From positions 1-64,000 of the forward strand of contig CAMDKK010000010.1 in NCBI GenBank assembly GCA_945901045.1: a stretch of 64,000 nt of DNA. The letters are read 5' to 3'. The notes below the pieces were generated by a model, which was given only the letters and a program-made list of their open reading frames with translations, made no database searches and was not told where the DNA came from. This DNA is from Limnohabitans sp. Rim8. GTDB taxonomy: Bacteria; Pseudomonadota; Gammaproteobacteria; Burkholderiales; Burkholderiaceae_C. Shown in pieces: positions 25,369 to 34,538 of this stretch (position 1 is the stretch's first letter; every line of letters begins with the position of its first letter). Made by a program: the position numbers and the translations under genes.

Positions 25369-26583
25369 TCATGACCGAATCAAAGCGGGGATGGGGTGTG
25401 CCGAAAAATAGTCCATCGCCGCCAGAACGCCCGAGCCTGCCAGCGAAACGCCGCTGAGCTTGAGGCCCATCTCGCATGCGGCCAAGGCGGCAATCAAGGT
25501 CAGGTCATTGCAGTCACCCAAATGCCCGATGCGAAACATGCGGCCTTTGACTTTGCCCAAGCCTGTGCCCAGTGAGCAATCAAAACGTTCGTAAATCAGC
25601 TTGCGAACGGCATCCGCATCTACGCCTTCGGGGGTCATCACACCGGTCAAGATGGGCGAATAGAGTGCCGGGTCGGCGCACTGAATCGGCAGGCCCCAAG
25701 CGTTGACCGCGGCGCAGGCGCCTTGAGACCAACGTTTGTGCCGGGCAAACACCACCTCGAGTCCTTCGCCCAGGATCATGTCGCAGGCCTCGCTCAGTCC
25801 GTACATCAGGTTGGTGTTGGGGGTGTACGGAAAGTAGCCTGTTTTGTTCATCTCCAACATTTCGTCCCACGCCCAGAACGACTTGGGCAAGGTCGCTGAT
25901 TTGCTGGCCTCAATGGCCTTGGGTGACAAGGCGTTGAAGCTGATGCCGGGGGGCAGCATCAAGCCTTTTTGGGAGCCGCTGACTGTCACGTCAACGCCCC
26001 ATTCATCATGGCGGTAGTCGGCCGAGGCCAGGCCGGATATGGTGTCGACCAACAACAGTGCGGGATGATTAGCGTTGTCCATGGCGCGGCGCACAGCGGC
26101 TATGTCGCTGGTCACGCCGGTGGATGTTTCGTTGTGCACCACGCAGACCGCTTTGATGGTGTGGCCGGTATCGGCTTTGAGGCGGGTTTCAATCATGTCC
26201 GCTTGGATGCCGTGGCGCCAGCCTTCGACACCGGGCAAACCCAAAAACTCGCTCTTGAGCCCTAAACGTGTGGCCAGTTTTTGCCAGAGTGCGGCGAAAT
26301 GCCCGGTTTCAAACATCAGCACAGCGTCGCCCGCACTCAAGGTATTGACCAAGGCGGCTTCCCACGCGCCGGTGCCCGAGGCCGGGTAAATCATGACCGG
26401 GTGCTGGGTTTTGAAAATCTTTTGCATGTCGGCCAAAACCTTCCTGCCCAAAGCGCCAAATTCCGGTCCCCGATGGTCAATGGTGGGCAGACTCATGGCC
26501 CGCAGAACGCGGTCGGGCACGGGGGATGGCCCGGGGATTTGCAAAAAATGGCGGCCTGAGGGGTGAAAGTCTAGCTTGAGCAT
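25369..26583 (-). CDS. class V aminotransferase (serine/alanine-glyoxylate aminotransferase type)
   Basis: This 404-residue PLP enzyme belongs to the small class V group with serine-glyoxylate and alanine-glyoxylate aminotransferases. The N-terminus has HFLQIPGPSPVPDRVLRAM and IDHRGPEF, typical of that group. YPASGTGAWEAALVNTLSAGD forms the phosphate-binding region, LLVDTISGLASADYRHDEW holds the pyridine-nitrogen Asp, and SGSQKGLMLPPG holds the PLP lysine. The start at 26583 has GGAGA upstream. It is divergent from a GntR-FCD regulator and hydroxyacid dehydrogenase, which suggests a shared pathway around glyoxylate or 2-oxoacids. A 2-aminoethylphosphonate-type substrate is not excluded. Confidence 0.9.
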   Translation of the reverse strand: MLKLDFHPSGRHFLQIPGPSPVPDRVLRAMSLPTIDHRGPEFGALGRKVLADMQKIFKTQHPVMIYPASGTGAWEAALVNTLSAGDAVLMFETGHFAALWQKLATRLGLKSEFLGLPGVEGWRHGIQADMIETRLKADTGHTIKAVCVVHNETSTGVTSDIAAVRRAMDNANHPALLLVDTISGLASADYRHDEWGVDVTVSGSQKGLMLPPGISFNALSPKAIEASKSATLPKSFWAWDEMLEMNKTGYFPYTPNTNLMYGLSEACDMILGEGLEVVFARHKRWSQGACAAVNAWGLPIQCADPALYSPILTGVMTPEGVDADAVRKLIYERFDCSLGTGLGKVKGRMFRIGHLGDCNDLTLIAALAACEMGLKLSGVSLAGSGVLAAMDYFSAHPIPALIRS

Positions 26584-26608
26584 GTTGAGAAATCTCCAGA
26601 GATACCCT

Positions 26609-26625
26609 ATTTTTTGCATACAAAA
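26609..26625. promoter_or_regulatory. 17-bp repeat copy 1, candidate GntR-FCD operator
   Basis: ATTTTTTGCATACAAAA, with near-palindromic core TTTTG-CATA-CAAAA, lies 26 bases upstream of the aminotransferase start. An identical copy lies 66 bases away beside the regulator start. Confidence 0.65.
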
Positions 26626-26674
26626 ATAAAACGTCAACTATCGTTACCCCTAACAAGCCCGAGTTGACCTGTGA

Positions 26675-26691
26675 ATTTTTTGCATACAAAA
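26675..26691. promoter_or_regulatory. 17-bp repeat copy 2, candidate GntR-FCD operator
   Basis: This is an exact second copy of ATTTTTTGCATACAAAA, ending 8 bases before the regulator ATG at 26700. Binding there would block transcription or translation of the regulator gene and so suggests autoregulation. Confidence 0.65.
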
Positions 26692-26699
26692 TAGGCGAC

Positions 26700-27431
26700 A
26701 TGACTGCTGACATCTTGTCCCTGCCTCGTACCGCCTTGCACAGCCATGTGACCCACAGACTGCGCCAAATGCTGGTCGAAAACCAGATTGCGCCCGGCGC
26801 CAAGCTCAACGAGCGGGCGCTGTGCGAATCGCTGAGCGTCTCGCGCACGCCGCTGCGTGAGGCCATCAAGACGCTGGCCGCAGAAGGTTTGGTGGTCCTG
26901 CTGCCCAACCGAGGGGCTGTGGCGGTGTCGCTCAGCCTGGACGATGTTCGGCACACCTTTGAGGTGATGGCGGGCCTGGAAGGCCTCTCAGGCCAATTGG
27001 CGGCCGAGCGCATCACCGAAACCGAGTTGATGGAGATCCAAGCGCTGCATTTTGAAATGATGGCGGCCTTTACCCGGCGCGATCTGTCGAGTTACTATCG
27101 GCTCAATGCCCAGATCCACAGCGCCATCAACACTGCGGCCAAAAACCCGGTGCTCAGCAGCACCTATGAACAAGTCAATGCACGCTTGCAAGCGCTGCGT
27201 TTCAAATCGAACCAAGACGACGAAAAGTGGCACAGCGCGATGCAAGAGCATGCACGCATGATAGAAGCCTTGCAGGCACGCCAGCCTCAGGTCTTGCGCG
27301 ATCTGCTGGTGCGTCACCTGGAACACAAACGCGACGTGGTACTGGCCCAGTTGCAAGCCAGCCCCAGCGACAACACCAGCCACAACACCAGCCACAGCGT
27401 CGCCCCCCTCAAAACAACCCGCAAAGCCTGA
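26700..27431 (+). CDS. GntR-family regulator with FCD domain (FadR subfamily)
   Basis: The 243-residue protein has a GntR winged helix (HSHVTHRLRQMLVENQIAPGAKLNERAL, then VSRTPLREAIKTLAAEGLVVLLPNRGAVA) and an all-helical FCD ligand domain. The FCD metal-ligand residues are visible in HFEMMAAFTRRD, LNAQIHSAI and EEH-like SAMQEHARMIEAL with RHLEHKR. FCD regulators commonly respond to carboxylic acids such as lactate, glycolate or gluconate. Its stop lies two bases before the dehydrogenase ATG, so the two are one operon, and it is divergent from the aminotransferase/Bug operon with a 17-bp repeat near each start. Confidence 0.92.
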   Translation: MTADILSLPRTALHSHVTHRLRQMLVENQIAPGAKLNERALCESLSVSRTPLREAIKTLAAEGLVVLLPNRGAVAVSLSLDDVRHTFEVMAGLEGLSGQLAAERITETELMEIQALHFEMMAAFTRRDLSSYYRLNAQIHSAINTAAKNPVLSSTYEQVNARLQALRFKSNQDDEKWHSAMQEHARMIEALQARQPQVLRDLLVRHLEHKRDVVLAQLQASPSDNTSHNTSHSVAPLKTTRKA

Positions 27432-27433
27432 CC

Positions 27434-30400
27434 ATGAACGCCCCCTTGCCCCGCCAAGTCACCGAATCCGCCAGCCAACTCTACGAACGCGTGGCCAGTG
27501 CCAGCAACGAAGTGGCGGGCCGCTTGGCCGCTCGGCTGCGGGCCGAGACCGAGGGGGAGGTGTTGTTCTCTGCCGCCGACCGTGGCCGCTATGCAACGGA
27601 TGCGTCGATCTACCAAGTCACGCCGGTGGGTGTTTTTGTGCCGCGCCATGACCACGAAGTGCCCACCGCCATGGCCATTTGCCGCGACTTGGGCGTGCCC
27701 CTCGTACCACGTGGCGGCGGCACCAGCCAGTGCGGTCAGACCACGGGCGCGGGCTTGGTGATTGACCACAGCAAACACATCCGCCACATCGTTCAACTTG
27801 ACGTTGAACACCGCACGGTAGAGGTCCAGCCCGGCATGGTGTTGGACCACCTGAACGCCCAACTCAAAGCACATGGTTTGTGGTTTCCGGTCGATGTCTC
27901 CACCAGCGCCCAGGCCAGTTTGGGCGGTATGGCTGGCAACAACTCGTGCGGCAGTCGTTCCATTGCCTACGGCAACATGGTGCACAACGTCGAAGGCGCC
28001 AGGGCCTGGTTGAGTGATGGTGATCTGCTGCAATGGGGCCGCTATGACAGCGCAACTGGACGCGCCCGTCAGATTGGCGATTTTGTGAAACAACTGGCGG
28101 ACGACTTGCGTCCGGAAATTCAAGTCCATTGGCCCAAAATCTTGCGCCGTGTGGCCGGTTACAACCTGGATATTTTTTGCAACCAGAATGAGCGCCCCTA
28201 CACCAGCGATGGCGCCGTCAACCTGGCGCATTTGCTGGTGGGCAGTGAGGGCACCTTGGCCATGACGAAGTCCCTTACCCTTCGCTTGAGCGCACTCCCC
28301 CGTGCCAAGGTGTTGGGCGTGGTGAACTTCCCCAGCTTCTACAAAGCCATGGATGCTGCGCAGCACATCGTTCAGTTGGGTGATGGCACCCTGACAGCGG
28401 TGGAGTTGGTAGACCGCACCATGATTGATTTGTCGCTGCAAAATCCGGCCTTTGCACCCACCATACGCAGTGCGCTGATCGGCCAGCCTGAAGCCGTTTT
28501 GTTGGTGGAATTTGCGGGTACGGACAAAGAAAGCCTCCAACCCAAGATGCGCCAACTGGTGGAGCTGATGGGGGACCTGGGTTTGCCCGGCAGTGTGGTT
28601 GAAATGGTTGACGATGCACCGCAAAAAAATCTGTGGAATGTGCGTAAAGCTGGCTTGAACATTATGATGAGCCTGAAAGGTGACGGCAAACCGGTCAGCT
28701 TCATTGAAGACTGCGCTGTGCCCTTGGCCAATCTGGCCGAGTACACCGAGGCTTTGACAGGTGTCTTCAGAAAACACGGCACCAAAGGCACCTGGTACGC
28801 CCATGCGTCGGTGGGAACGCTGCATGTGCGCCCGATTCTCGATATGCGCCGTGATGGTGCGACCAAGATGCGCGCTATAGCCGAAGAGGCCAGCGCCTTG
28901 GTGCGGCAATACAAAGGCGCTTACAGCGGGGAACACGGAGACGGCTTGTGCCGCGGCGAATGGATATCATGGCAGTTTGGCCCCAAGATCACCGATGCAC
29001 TGGGCCAGATCAAACAGGCCTTGGACCCCTTGCAGTTGTTGTCGCCTCAGCGCATGGTCAATCCCCCCAAGATGGACGACACAGGGCTGATGCGCTACGG
29101 CCATCCACAGGGCAAGGCCTACCAGATCATCCCCATCCAGACCGCACTCGACTGGAGCGTCTGGAACGTGCACAACGATCCGGCCACCGAACAAACCACA
29201 GCCCCGGGCACAGGCGGGGATCCGGCCTTGGGTTTTGCCAAGGCGGTGGAGATGTGCAACAACAACGGCACCTGCCGTCAATTTGATGTGGGCACCATGT
29301 GCCCGAGTTACCGCGTCACGCGTGATGAAAAGCACCTGACGCGCGGGCGCGCCAACACCTTGCGTTTGGCCCTGAGCGGTCAGCTCGGTGCCGATGCGCT
29401 GACCAGTGACGAGATGCTGGAAACCATGGACTTGTGCGTGGGCTGCAAGGGCTGCAAACGGGACTGCCCGACTGGTGTGGACATGGCGCGCATGAAAATA
29501 GAAACCTTGTACCACTACAAGCGCCGCCATGGTCACACACTGAAAGACCGGCTGATTGGCTACTTGCCCCGCTACGCGCCGCTTGCTGCGCGTTGGGCCG
29601 GTCTGCTCAACCTGCGCAATCGCATGCCCTTTTTGGCCAAACTGGCCGAGGCCGTGACCGGCTTGTCGGCCCAGCGCAGTTGGCCTGCGTGGCGACGCGA
29701 CCACTTTTTCAACAGCACCACGGTAGGTGTTTCGGCACAGTCCGTGCTGACCGCCCTGAAACCGGTGGTGCTGTTTGTGGACACCTTCAACGGCTACTTT
29801 GAATCAGACAACGCACACGCCGCCATGCGCGTGCTGCAAGCGGCGGGCTACCAAGTGCATGTAGCCTCTAAAAGCCAGCAAGGGCACGGCAGCGGCCAAG
29901 GTCATTTGTGCTGTGGCCGCACGTTTTTGGCCCATGGCATGGTGGACCAGGCCCGCGAGCATGCGCAAGCGCTGCTCGAGGCGCTGCTGCCGTTTGCCGA
30001 ACGCGGCATTCCGATTGTGGGCTTGGAGCCCTCGTGCTTGCTGACCCTGCGCGACGAAGCCTTGGTGCTGGGGCTGGGCGACATGGCGCACACGGTGAGC
30101 GCGCAGGCGGTGTTGTTTGAAGAATTTTTAGCCCGCGAGGCGCACGCCGGACAACTGGAACTTCTCAAGTCCAAACTGCAGGCTTCGCGCCATCCCATCT
30201 TGCTGCACGGCCATTGCCACCAAAAAGCTTTTGGCCTCATGCCTCCAGTGCTGGAGGTGATTCGCTTGATTCCGCACGCCAAGCCGCGCTTGATTGAAAG
30301 CAGCTGCTGCGGCATGGCGGGCAGCTTTGGTTACGAGGCCGCGCACCTGGACGTGTCCCAGCAAATGGCCGAGCTGAGTTTGTTGCCGGCCGTGCGTGCT

Positions 30401-30517
30401 GAACCCGACGCCCTGGTGGTGGCCGACGGCACCAGCTGCCGCCATCAAATTGCCGATGGTGCGCAGCGCCAAGCGGTGCATGTGGCGCAGTTGTTGAGCG
30501 ATCATCTCAACACTTAA
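27434..30517 (+). CDS. ydiJ: D-2-hydroxyacid dehydrogenase, FAD plus Fe-S (YdiJ family)
   Basis: This 1027-residue protein fuses three modules. It begins with a PCMH-type FAD-binding domain (VPLVPRGGGTSQCGQTTGAG, then GGMAGNNSCGSRSIAYGNM), continues with a FAD-linked oxidase C-terminal domain (YSGEHGDGLCRGEWISWQFG), and ends with a ferredoxin/CCG reductase-like part. Iron-sulfur cysteines are seen in CNNNGTCR...MCPSYR and in CVGCKGCKRDCP starting at residue 668; CCG motifs are HLCCGRTF and SSCCGMAGSFGYE. The family includes E. coli YdiJ and D-2-hydroxyglutarate or D-lactate oxidising enzymes that feed electrons to the respiratory chain. Length is normal for YdiJ. It is co-transcribed with the FCD regulator, which probably senses its substrate or product. 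Confidence 0.9.
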   Translation: MNAPLPRQVTESASQLYERVASASNEVAGRLAARLRAETEGEVLFSAADRGRYATDASIYQVTPVGVFVPRHDHEVPTAMAICRDLGVPLVPRGGGTSQCGQTTGAGLVIDHSKHIRHIVQLDVEHRTVEVQPGMVLDHLNAQLKAHGLWFPVDVSTSAQASLGGMAGNNSCGSRSIAYGNMVHNVEGARAWLSDGDLLQWGRYDSATGRARQIGDFVKQLADDLRPEIQVHWPKILRRVAGYNLDIFCNQNERPYTSDGAVNLAHLLVGSEGTLAMTKSLTLRLSALPRAKVLGVVNFPSFYKAMDAAQHIVQLGDGTLTAVELVDRTMIDLSLQNPAFAPTIRSALIGQPEAVLLVEFAGTDKESLQPKMRQLVELMGDLGLPGSVVEMVDDAPQKNLWNVRKAGLNIMMSLKGDGKPVSFIEDCAVPLANLAEYTEALTGVFRKHGTKGTWYAHASVGTLHVRPILDMRRDGATKMRAIAEEASALVRQYKGAYSGEHGDGLCRGEWISWQFGPKITDALGQIKQALDPLQLLSPQRMVNPPKMDDTGLMRYGHPQGKAYQIIPIQTALDWSVWNVHNDPATEQTTAPGTGGDPALGFAKAVEMCNNNGTCRQFDVGTMCPSYRVTRDEKHLTRGRANTLRLALSGQLGADALTSDEMLETMDLCVGCKGCKRDCPTGVDMARMKIETLYHYKRRHGHTLKDRLIGYLPRYAPLAARWAGLLNLRNRMPFLAKLAEAVTGLSAQRSWPAWRRDHFFNSTTVGVSAQSVLTALKPVVLFVDTFNGYFESDNAHAAMRVLQAAGYQVHVASKSQQGHGSGQGHLCCGRTFLAHGMVDQAREHAQALLEALLPFAERGIPIVGLEPSCLLTLRDEALVLGLGDMAHTVSAQAVLFEEFLAREAHAGQLELLKSKLQASRHPILLHGHCHQKAFGLMPPVLEVIRLIPHAKPRLIESSCCGMAGSFGYEAAHLDVSQQMAELSLLPAVRAEPDALVVADGTSCRHQIADGAQRQAVHVAQLLSDHLNT

Positions 30518-30526
30518 AGGACAACG

Positions 30527-31519
30527 ATGAACACCACAATCTCACCCGCCATCGCGCCACGCCTGCTGGGTGATATCGGTGGCACCCACGCCCGTTTTGC
30601 CCTGGTGCATGGGGATGGCACACCGATCACACAAGAAGTCACTCTCTCCACTGGTCAGTACCCGGACTTGGCCACTGCCGCGCAAGCCTACTTGCAGCAA
30701 GCCGGTCATCCCGCAGTGCGCCAAGCCTGCATCGCGATCGCCAACCCCATCGACGGCGATGTGCTCAAGATGACCAACAACCACTGGCAATTCTCAATCG
30801 AGGCTACACGCAAGCAACTGGGTCTGGACAGTCTGCTGATGCTCAACGACTGGGAAGCCATGGCCATGGCCGCTTTAGCCTTGAAGGGCGCTGACCTGGA
30901 GCAGATCGGCTCGGGCGAAGCGGTGCCCGATGCGCCCAAAGGCCTGATCGGGCCCGGCACGGGGCTGGGCGTTTCTTCTTTGGTGCGATCACGCCGGGGC
31001 GATTGGGTGCCCATTGCGGGCGAGGGCGGGCACGTGAGCCTGTCGCCTACATGCGCACGCGAAGCAGACATCCTGCGGGTCTTGTGGCGCAGCCATCCGC
31101 ATGTGTCGGCCGAACGGGCCATCTCGGGCATGGGGCTTGAAAACCTGTACCGCGCCATTTGCGAACTCAACGGCACAGAAGCCGAGCCCTTGGTGGCCGC
31201 CCAAGTGACCGCACGCGCCCTCGCGGGCCAAGATGTGGCCTGCGAAGAAGCGCTCGAATGCATGTGCCGCCTGTTGGGTAACGCGGCGGCCAACCTGGCC
31301 GTGACGCTGGGCGCACGGGGCGGCATTTACATTGGCGGCGGCATCATTGAGCGACTGGGCGACTACTTCGCACAGTCGGGTTTTCGCGCCGCGTTTGAAG
31401 CCAAAGGCCGCTTTGAAAACTACATGCAGCGCATCCCGACCTATGTGATTCGCGCCAAGCAACCGGCCCTGATGGGCTGCGCCATGGCTTTGGGCGTGCT
31501 GCATGGCCAGCCACAATGA
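30527..31519 (+). CDS. glk: glucokinase
   Basis: The 330-residue enzyme phosphorylates glucose to glucose-6-phosphate with ATP. The phosphate-1 motif LLGDIGGTHARFALV, the catalytic LLMLNDWEAMAMAALAL, the LIGPGTGLGVSSLV motif and the EGGHVSLSP segment match the proteobacterial Glk family (PF02685), and the length is normal. The gene starts 9 bases after the dehydrogenase stop on the same strand and is likely read from the same transcript, although the metabolic link is not obvious. It is convergent with srkA, with a 17-base gap and no evident terminator. Confidence 0.93.
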   Translation: MNTTISPAIAPRLLGDIGGTHARFALVHGDGTPITQEVTLSTGQYPDLATAAQAYLQQAGHPAVRQACIAIANPIDGDVLKMTNNHWQFSIEATRKQLGLDSLLMLNDWEAMAMAALALKGADLEQIGSGEAVPDAPKGLIGPGTGLGVSSLVRSRRGDWVPIAGEGGHVSLSPTCAREADILRVLWRSHPHVSAERAISGMGLENLYRAICELNGTEAEPLVAAQVTARALAGQDVACEEALECMCRLLGNAAANLAVTLGARGGIYIGGGIIERLGDYFAQSGFRAAFEAKGRFENYMQRIPTYVIRAKQPALMGCAMALGVLHGQPQ

Positions 31520-31536
31520 CGCCCTAGTTCATCGGC

Positions 31537-32565
31537 TTAAACGCTCAAGCAAGGCTCGCTCATCTGCTCCATTTGCTCTTGCAACATGAGCACCTGGCCA
31601 CGCCAATAGTCCGGCGTGCCGAACCAGGGAAAGTTGATCGGAAAAATCGGATCGTCCCAGCGGCGTGCCAACCAAGCGCTGTAATGGACCAGGCGCAAAG
31701 TGCGCAGGGGCTCGATCCAGTTCAACTCCCGACGATCGAAGTCGCGCACCTGTTCGTAGCCGTCCAGCAGCGCAGACAATTGCAAGGACCGCTGCCTGCG
31801 GTCACCCGACAACAGCATCCACAGGTCTTGCACGGCAGGGCCCATGCGGGCGTCGTCCAGGTCCACAAAATGCGGACCAGCACCAGGGAGGTCGGTCGGC
31901 GTCCACAAGATGTTGCCGGGGTGGCAGTCACCGTGCAACCGAATCCGGCCTGCGGCCTCGGCTTGCGTCAGCACCGGGTGCGTACCGATCATTGCCAAGG
32001 CCTGGTCCAAGGTGTCAAACCATTCGCGCTCAACCTCGAGCGGAATCATGCGGTGCTGCGCTAACCATTGCCGGGGCTCCATGGCAAAACTGCCGAGATC
32101 CAGTGCGGGGCGCACCGCAAAGGGCTGGGCCGCGCCGACGGTATGAATGCGTGCCAGGAAACGGCCAATCCATTCCAGCACCTCCATGTCATCCAACTCG
32201 GGGGCACGCCCGCCCCGTCGGGGACTGACCGAAAAGGCGAAACCCTCGGCCTGGTGCAGCGTTGCACCCTGCAGCCGCAAAGGGGCCACCACCGGCACTT
32301 CGCCGAAAAGCAGCTCGGCAGCAAAATCATGTTCTTCTTGAATTTGCGCTGGGCTCCAGCGCTGCGGGCGGTAGAACTTGACGACCACGGCAGCATGGCC
32401 TTCGTGGGGGTCTTCCAGATGCACTTGGTAGACCCGGTTTTCATAAGAACTTAAAGCGGTCAGGCGGCCATCGCCATACAGTCCCACCGAGGCCAATGCA
32501 TCCAGCACCACATCCGGCGTCAACTGGGCATAGGGGTGTCGGGCGATGTCGGGCGTTTCGTGCAT
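31537..32565 (-). CDS. srkA: stress response kinase A-like Ser/Thr protein kinase (SrkA/YihE)
   Basis: This 342-residue protein has the aminoglycoside-phosphotransferase/choline-kinase fold of SrkA. It shows YENRVYQVHLED followed by VVVKFYRPQRWS (ATP lysine), the catalytic loop RLHGDCHPGNILW and the metal site FVDLDDARMGPAVQDLWML. The N-terminal YAQLTPDVVLDALASVGL is characteristic of the YihE family. In E. coli this kinase protects cells from programmed death after envelope stress. The gene appears single and ends tail-to-tail with glk. Confidence 0.88.
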   Translation of the reverse strand: MHETPDIARHPYAQLTPDVVLDALASVGLYGDGRLTALSSYENRVYQVHLEDPHEGHAAVVVKFYRPQRWSPAQIQEEHDFAAELLFGEVPVVAPLRLQGATLHQAEGFAFSVSPRRGGRAPELDDMEVLEWIGRFLARIHTVGAAQPFAVRPALDLGSFAMEPRQWLAQHRMIPLEVEREWFDTLDQALAMIGTHPVLTQAEAAGRIRLHGDCHPGNILWTPTDLPGAGPHFVDLDDARMGPAVQDLWMLLSGDRRQRSLQLSALLDGYEQVRDFDRRELNWIEPLRTLRLVHYSAWLARRWDDPIFPINFPWFGTPDYWRGQVLMLQEQMEQMSEPCLSV

Positions 32566-32644
32566 GCATCGATTGTCGGCGAGTTCACTGCCGCATTCAC
32601 CTGGCGATCGCCAAAGGTCTCGGAGATTCGATTGAGCCCCGAAG

Positions 32645-33451
32645 TCAGCGCCCAGTGAATCGCGCAGCGCGTTTTTCTACAAACGACTTCACACCTTCGG
32701 CTGCATCCTCGCTGTTGGACAGGTTTTGCTGCACGGGGATGAAGTCGAGCATGGCTACCACAGGGCCATATTCCACGGCCTTGAGCACATTCAGCCGAGT
32801 CGCCTCGATGGCCAAGGGCGCTTGCGCGGCAATGGTGTTGGCAATGCGCAAAGCTTCGGCCAGTTGTTGACCGGCAGGCACCACGCGCTGCACAAAGTTC
32901 AGGCGCAAAGCTTCGGTACTGCCAAATTCATCGCCGGTCAACAGGTGCAACAAGGCATTGCCCGAGCCGGCGCGCTCGGCCATGCGCAGCGTGGCACCGC
33001 CCGTGGCCATGATGCCGCGTTTGACTTCGAGTTGCGAGAACCGGCAGTCGTCAGCAGCCACCACAATGTCGGCCGCCAGCATCAACTCGATTCCCAGGGT
33101 GTAAGTGATGCCTTGCACCGCTACCACCATGGGTTTGCGGCGACGCCGGTAGCCTTCCATGCCGAGGTTGAGCGGGTCCACCAGGCCCAGGGGCACGGAC
33201 TTTTCACCCCGTTTCATCATGGGGGCTATGGTGGGCAAATCCAGCCCGGCCGTGAAATGCTCACCCTCGGCGCACAGGACGCCAACGCGCAGTGCGGGCT
33301 CGTCATCCAGCCGGCAATAGGCCTCGCCCAATTCCCGAAACATTTTGGGTGTGAAACCGTTGCGCTTGGCAGGACGGTTGATGCTGATCTGAAGGATTGC
33401 GCCGAGCACGGTGCAGTCGATCTGGCCTTCGGGGTGCGTTGGGATGTTCAT
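32645..33451 (-). CDS. enoyl-CoA hydratase family protein
   Basis: This 268-residue crotonase-fold protein has the oxyanion-hole segments EGEHFTAGLDLPTI and YTLGIELMLAADIVVAADD. It carries the C-terminal VEKRAARFTGR ending common to Burkholderiales crotonases, matching the style of the 9780-10577 paralogue. The position after SQLEVKRGIMATGGATLRM holds the region of the second acidic catalytic residue, where a canonical Glu is not obvious. It lies about 170 bases downstream of the 3-hydroxybutyryl-CoA dehydrogenase gene on the same strand, consistent with beta-oxidation or a related acyl-CoA pathway. Confidence 0.87.
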   Translation of the reverse strand: MNIPTHPEGQIDCTVLGAILQISINRPAKRNGFTPKMFRELGEAYCRLDDEPALRVGVLCAEGEHFTAGLDLPTIAPMMKRGEKSVPLGLVDPLNLGMEGYRRRRKPMVVAVQGITYTLGIELMLAADIVVAADDCRFSQLEVKRGIMATGGATLRMAERAGSGNALLHLLTGDEFGSTEALRLNFVQRVVPAGQQLAEALRIANTIAAQAPLAIEATRLNVLKAVEYGPVVAMLDFIPVQQNLSNSEDAAEGVKSFVEKRAARFTGR

Positions 33452-33622
33452 CTCCCCATGTTAGAGGCTCCGCTAGAGCCTGTGTTTCACCGAAGTGACA
33501 ATCTGTGTAGGGCCAGGGATTGTGTAGAAGCCTGGAATTTTTAGGAGAGGCCTGCAAGCGACAGCTTTGTGAGTCCCAGCGCCCTGATCGCCAGCAGGTT
33601 GGCTTCTACAACAGTCCTCCAA

Positions 33623-34471
33623 TCAATACGTATAAACACCCTGCTTGGTCTTACGACCCAAACGACCTGCGGCGACCATTTCTTTGAGCAAGGGGCAAGG
33701 GCGGTATTTGCTGTCGCCGAACTCCTTGAGGTAGACCTCCATCACAGCCAGACACACGTCAAGGCCAATCATGTCGGCCAGCGCCAGCGGGCCAATCGGC
33801 TGGTTGCAACCGAGCTTCATTCCGGCATCAATGGCTTCGGCTTCGGCCAGGCCCTCAGCCAAGACAAAGAAGGCTTCATTGATCATCGGCACCAAAATGC
33901 GGTTGACCACAAAGCCAGGGGCGTTCTTCACCGTGATGGGCGTTTTTCCAAGCGCCAGCGCCATGTCGTGCACCGCGTCATGTGTCGCGTCGCTGGTTTG
34001 CAGGCCGCGAATGATCTCCACCAAAGCCATCATCGGCACGGGGTTGAAAAAGTGCATGCCAATGAAACGGTCAGCGCGTTGCGTGGCGGCAGCCAGTTGC
34101 GTGATTGAAATCGAAGAAGTGTTGGAGGCGATGATCACATGCGGTGCCAGCAGCCCATCGAGTTGCTTCAGTATCTTGACCTTGAGATCCTGGTTCTCGG
34201 TGGCCGCTTCGATCACCAACTGGGTCGACTTCAGGTCCTCATAGCTGGAGCTGCCTTGGATGCGGGCCAGCGCTGCGGTTTTGTCGGCCCCGCTGATTTT
34301 TTCTTTCTTGACCAAACGGTCCAGACTGCTCTCGACGTTGGCAATGCCCTTGGCCACAGCCGCGTCCGAAATGTCCACCATCACGACGGAGATGCCGGAG
34401 ACGGCGCATGCCTGTGCTATGCCATTGCCCATGGTGCCGGCGCCAATGATGCCTACGGATTGAATGCTCAT
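33623..34471 (-). CDS. 3-hydroxybutyryl-CoA dehydrogenase
   Basis: This 282-residue enzyme oxidises 3-hydroxyacyl-CoA with NAD(P). The N-terminal Rossmann motif SVGIIGAGTMGNGIAQACA, the VIEAATENQDLKVKIL and ASNTSSISITQLA segments, the catalytic GMHFFNPVPMMALVEII and the C-terminal PLALADMIGLDVCL region are all complete. The length is typical of the single-domain Hbd/PaaH type. An AAGGAAG sits 9 bases before the ATG. Together with the downstream crotonase it supplies two steps of acyl-CoA metabolism. Confidence 0.94.
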   Translation of the reverse strand: MSIQSVGIIGAGTMGNGIAQACAVSGISVVMVDISDAAVAKGIANVESSLDRLVKKEKISGADKTAALARIQGSSSYEDLKSTQLVIEAATENQDLKVKILKQLDGLLAPHVIIASNTSSISITQLAAATQRADRFIGMHFFNPVPMMALVEIIRGLQTSDATHDAVHDMALALGKTPITVKNAPGFVVNRILVPMINEAFFVLAEGLAEAEAIDAGMKLGCNQPIGPLALADMIGLDVCLAVMEVYLKEFGDSKYRPCPLLKEMVAAGRLGRKTKQGVYTY

Positions 34472-34538
34472 CGCTGAAACTTCCTTAAAACGGTTGAAAT
34501 CGGATCTGGCCTTATCTTAGCGGTGCCAGGTGCCTTAA

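Noticed and set aside
27314-28936. 540-codon minus-strand frame opposite the YdiJ-type dehydrogenase
   Set aside because: It is antisense to a gene with complete FAD motifs; the translation is low-complexity and has no family signature.
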